From NCBI GenBank assembly GCA_027083115.1, contig JALWQN010000054.1, positions 1 through 6,258 on the forward strand: DNA of 6,258 nucleotides, written 5' to 3'. The notes below the pieces were generated by a model. That model was not told the DNA's origin, searched no databases, and saw only the letters and a program-made list of their open reading frames with translations. Positions 5,668 through 6,258 of the stretch are shown here, one piece after another. Made by a program: the position numbers and the translations under genes. The stretch is from Desulfurococcales archaeon. GTDB taxonomy: Archaea > Thermoproteota > Thermoprotei_A > Sulfolobales > NBVN01. Within the stretch, counting starts at the first letter, position 1, and each line of letters opens with the position of its first letter.

Positions 5668-6258
5668 CACTGCATTCCTGAATGGACTCATAATATATTG
5701 TTCTTTCAGCAATTACTCTCACGTAGTCCTCAGGCAATACTGGTTCGTCCCTTACGTAAGGGAATGTGTAAGGTATCTCAATAACGAGTTCAAGACTTCC
5801 TAAGTCCTTAATTACTTTCAGGCCATTCCTTAACTCGATTTCTTCGAGCTTAACTCCACCCATAATTTTCTTGAGGACATAGGCCGCTCCAGCTATGGTT
5901 AGCTGTCCCTCACCCAGGTTCTTAGGTATGGAGCCAGGCAGTCTATCCGTTATGTATTTTTTCGTTCTTCCTTTCATTGGTGTCTCACCCATTATCCCGC
6001 CAATTACTACTGCCTTAGCGCTCCTAAGGTCCTCAGGCCTTAATTCCTCCTTAGCCGATGGGTCAAGAACTATTACTTCTTTGCTATCGATCCCTGAATT
6101 ACTGATTAGTTCTGTGAAGCTCTGCGTTAATGCTTTGCCTAACTTACTTAATTCCTTAAGTAGGGTTTTGTTGGTGACGTTAGTGAATACTAGGTTTTTC
6201 GGGTAGAGCTTAGCTACATACCTGTATTCACTGAGTAACCATGGGGAGAGGCATGGCT
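5651..6258 (-). CDS. SPOUT-fold methyltransferase, Sfm1-like (DUF431) family, 5' end cut by window
   Basis: The minus-strand frame stays open from the TAA at 5651-5653 to the window edge, giving 201 residues without the true N-terminus. Probably only a short stretch is missing, because the fragment already begins in the first conserved segment, PWLLSEYRYVAKLYPKNLVF (5-24). The SAM-binding knot region is visible: AVVIGGIMGETPMKGRT (82-98) and KNLGEGQLTIAGAAYV (112-127), followed by KIMGGVKLEEIE and a C-terminal IPYTFPYV segment. These match the layout of the Sfm1/DUF431 family (SPOUT, S-adenosylmethionine-dependent). Yeast Sfm1 monomethylates an arginine of ribosomal protein uS3; the archaeal substrate is not known to me and cannot be read here. 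An internal ATG at 5992 would remove the first conserved block and split the GGI loop, so it is not the start. It converges on sua5 with an 8-bp gap. Family assignment is fairly confident; substrate is open. Confidence 0.75.
   Translation of the reverse strand, partial: PCLSPWLLSEYRYVAKLYPKNLVFTNVTNKTLLKELSKLGKALTQSFTELISNSGIDSKEVIVLDPSAKEELRPEDLRSAKAVVIGGIMGETPMKGRTKKYITDRLPGSIPKNLGEGQLTIAGAAYVLKKIMGGVKLEEIELRNGLKVIKDLGSLELVIEIPYTFPYVRDEPVLPEDYVRVIAERTIYYESIQECSEEIKH

Noticed and set aside
5651..5992. A 113-residue minus-strand gene beginning at the ATG at 5992
   Set aside because: The frame is open to the window edge and the upstream part contains conserved segments of the same methyltransferase family; this ATG lies inside the SAM-loop GGIMGE.
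5560..6206. Plus-strand open frames at 5560-5784 and 5895-6206
   Set aside because: The first overlaps the conserved end of sua5 and the second is antisense to the Sfm1-like gene; neither has a start signal or recognisable domain.
1..6258. CRISPR array, tRNA, mobile-element ends or toxin-antitoxin genes
   Set aside because: Looked for on both strands and not found; every stretch beyond about 150 bp is filled by recognisable genes.

Overview
The window reads as part of a compact archaeal chromosome, most likely from a thermophilic crenarchaeon-like lineage. Nob1, Trm5 and an archaeal-type NAD kinase all occur together. Genes are tightly packed, with overlaps and gaps of 8 to 55 bp. Most starts are GTG, Arg is mostly AGG/AGA, and TATA-like AT-rich blocks lie just upstream of short or leaderless transcripts. 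The genus cannot be fixed from the sequence alone. I see no mobile element, CRISPR array, tRNA or rRNA, and no gene-free stretch longer than about 150 bp.

Layout. (1) At the left edge, a minus-strand gene cut by the window encodes a Rossmann-like protein that resembles the N-terminal part of L-fucose/L-arabinose isomerase-like proteins. (2) A 153-bp divergent promoter region separates it from a plus-strand gene for the carboxyltransferase subunit of a biotin-dependent pyruvate carboxylase or oxaloacetate decarboxylase (PycB/OadA type). That protein stops just where a biotinyl domain would be expected. (3) Tail to tail with it, overlapping by 17 bp, lies a minus-strand pair: NAD kinase, then the rRNA endonuclease Nob1, which overlaps the kinase gene by 38 bp. 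(4) A 55-bp divergent promoter separates nadK from a plus-strand pair: trm5 (m1G37 tRNA methyltransferase), then, after 19 bp, sua5 (threonylcarbamoyl-AMP synthase for t6A37). (5) Convergent to sua5, with an 8-bp gap, a minus-strand SPOUT methyltransferase of the Sfm1-like (DUF431) family runs off the right edge.

Functional theme. From about 2.2 kb rightward the genes mostly serve the translation apparatus: 3'-end maturation of small-subunit rRNA (Nob1), two chemically different modifications of the same tRNA nucleotide position 37 (Trm5 and Sua5), and a methyltransferase whose yeast relative modifies a ribosomal protein. The left third is central or sugar metabolism.

Nothing here is clearly a new defence or mobile system. 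The points most worth following up are the carboxyltransferase without a biotin domain, the altered linker and C-terminal domain of Sua5, the archaeal Sfm1-like gene beside the position-37 tRNA genes, and a striking excess of the hexamer TTAAGG.
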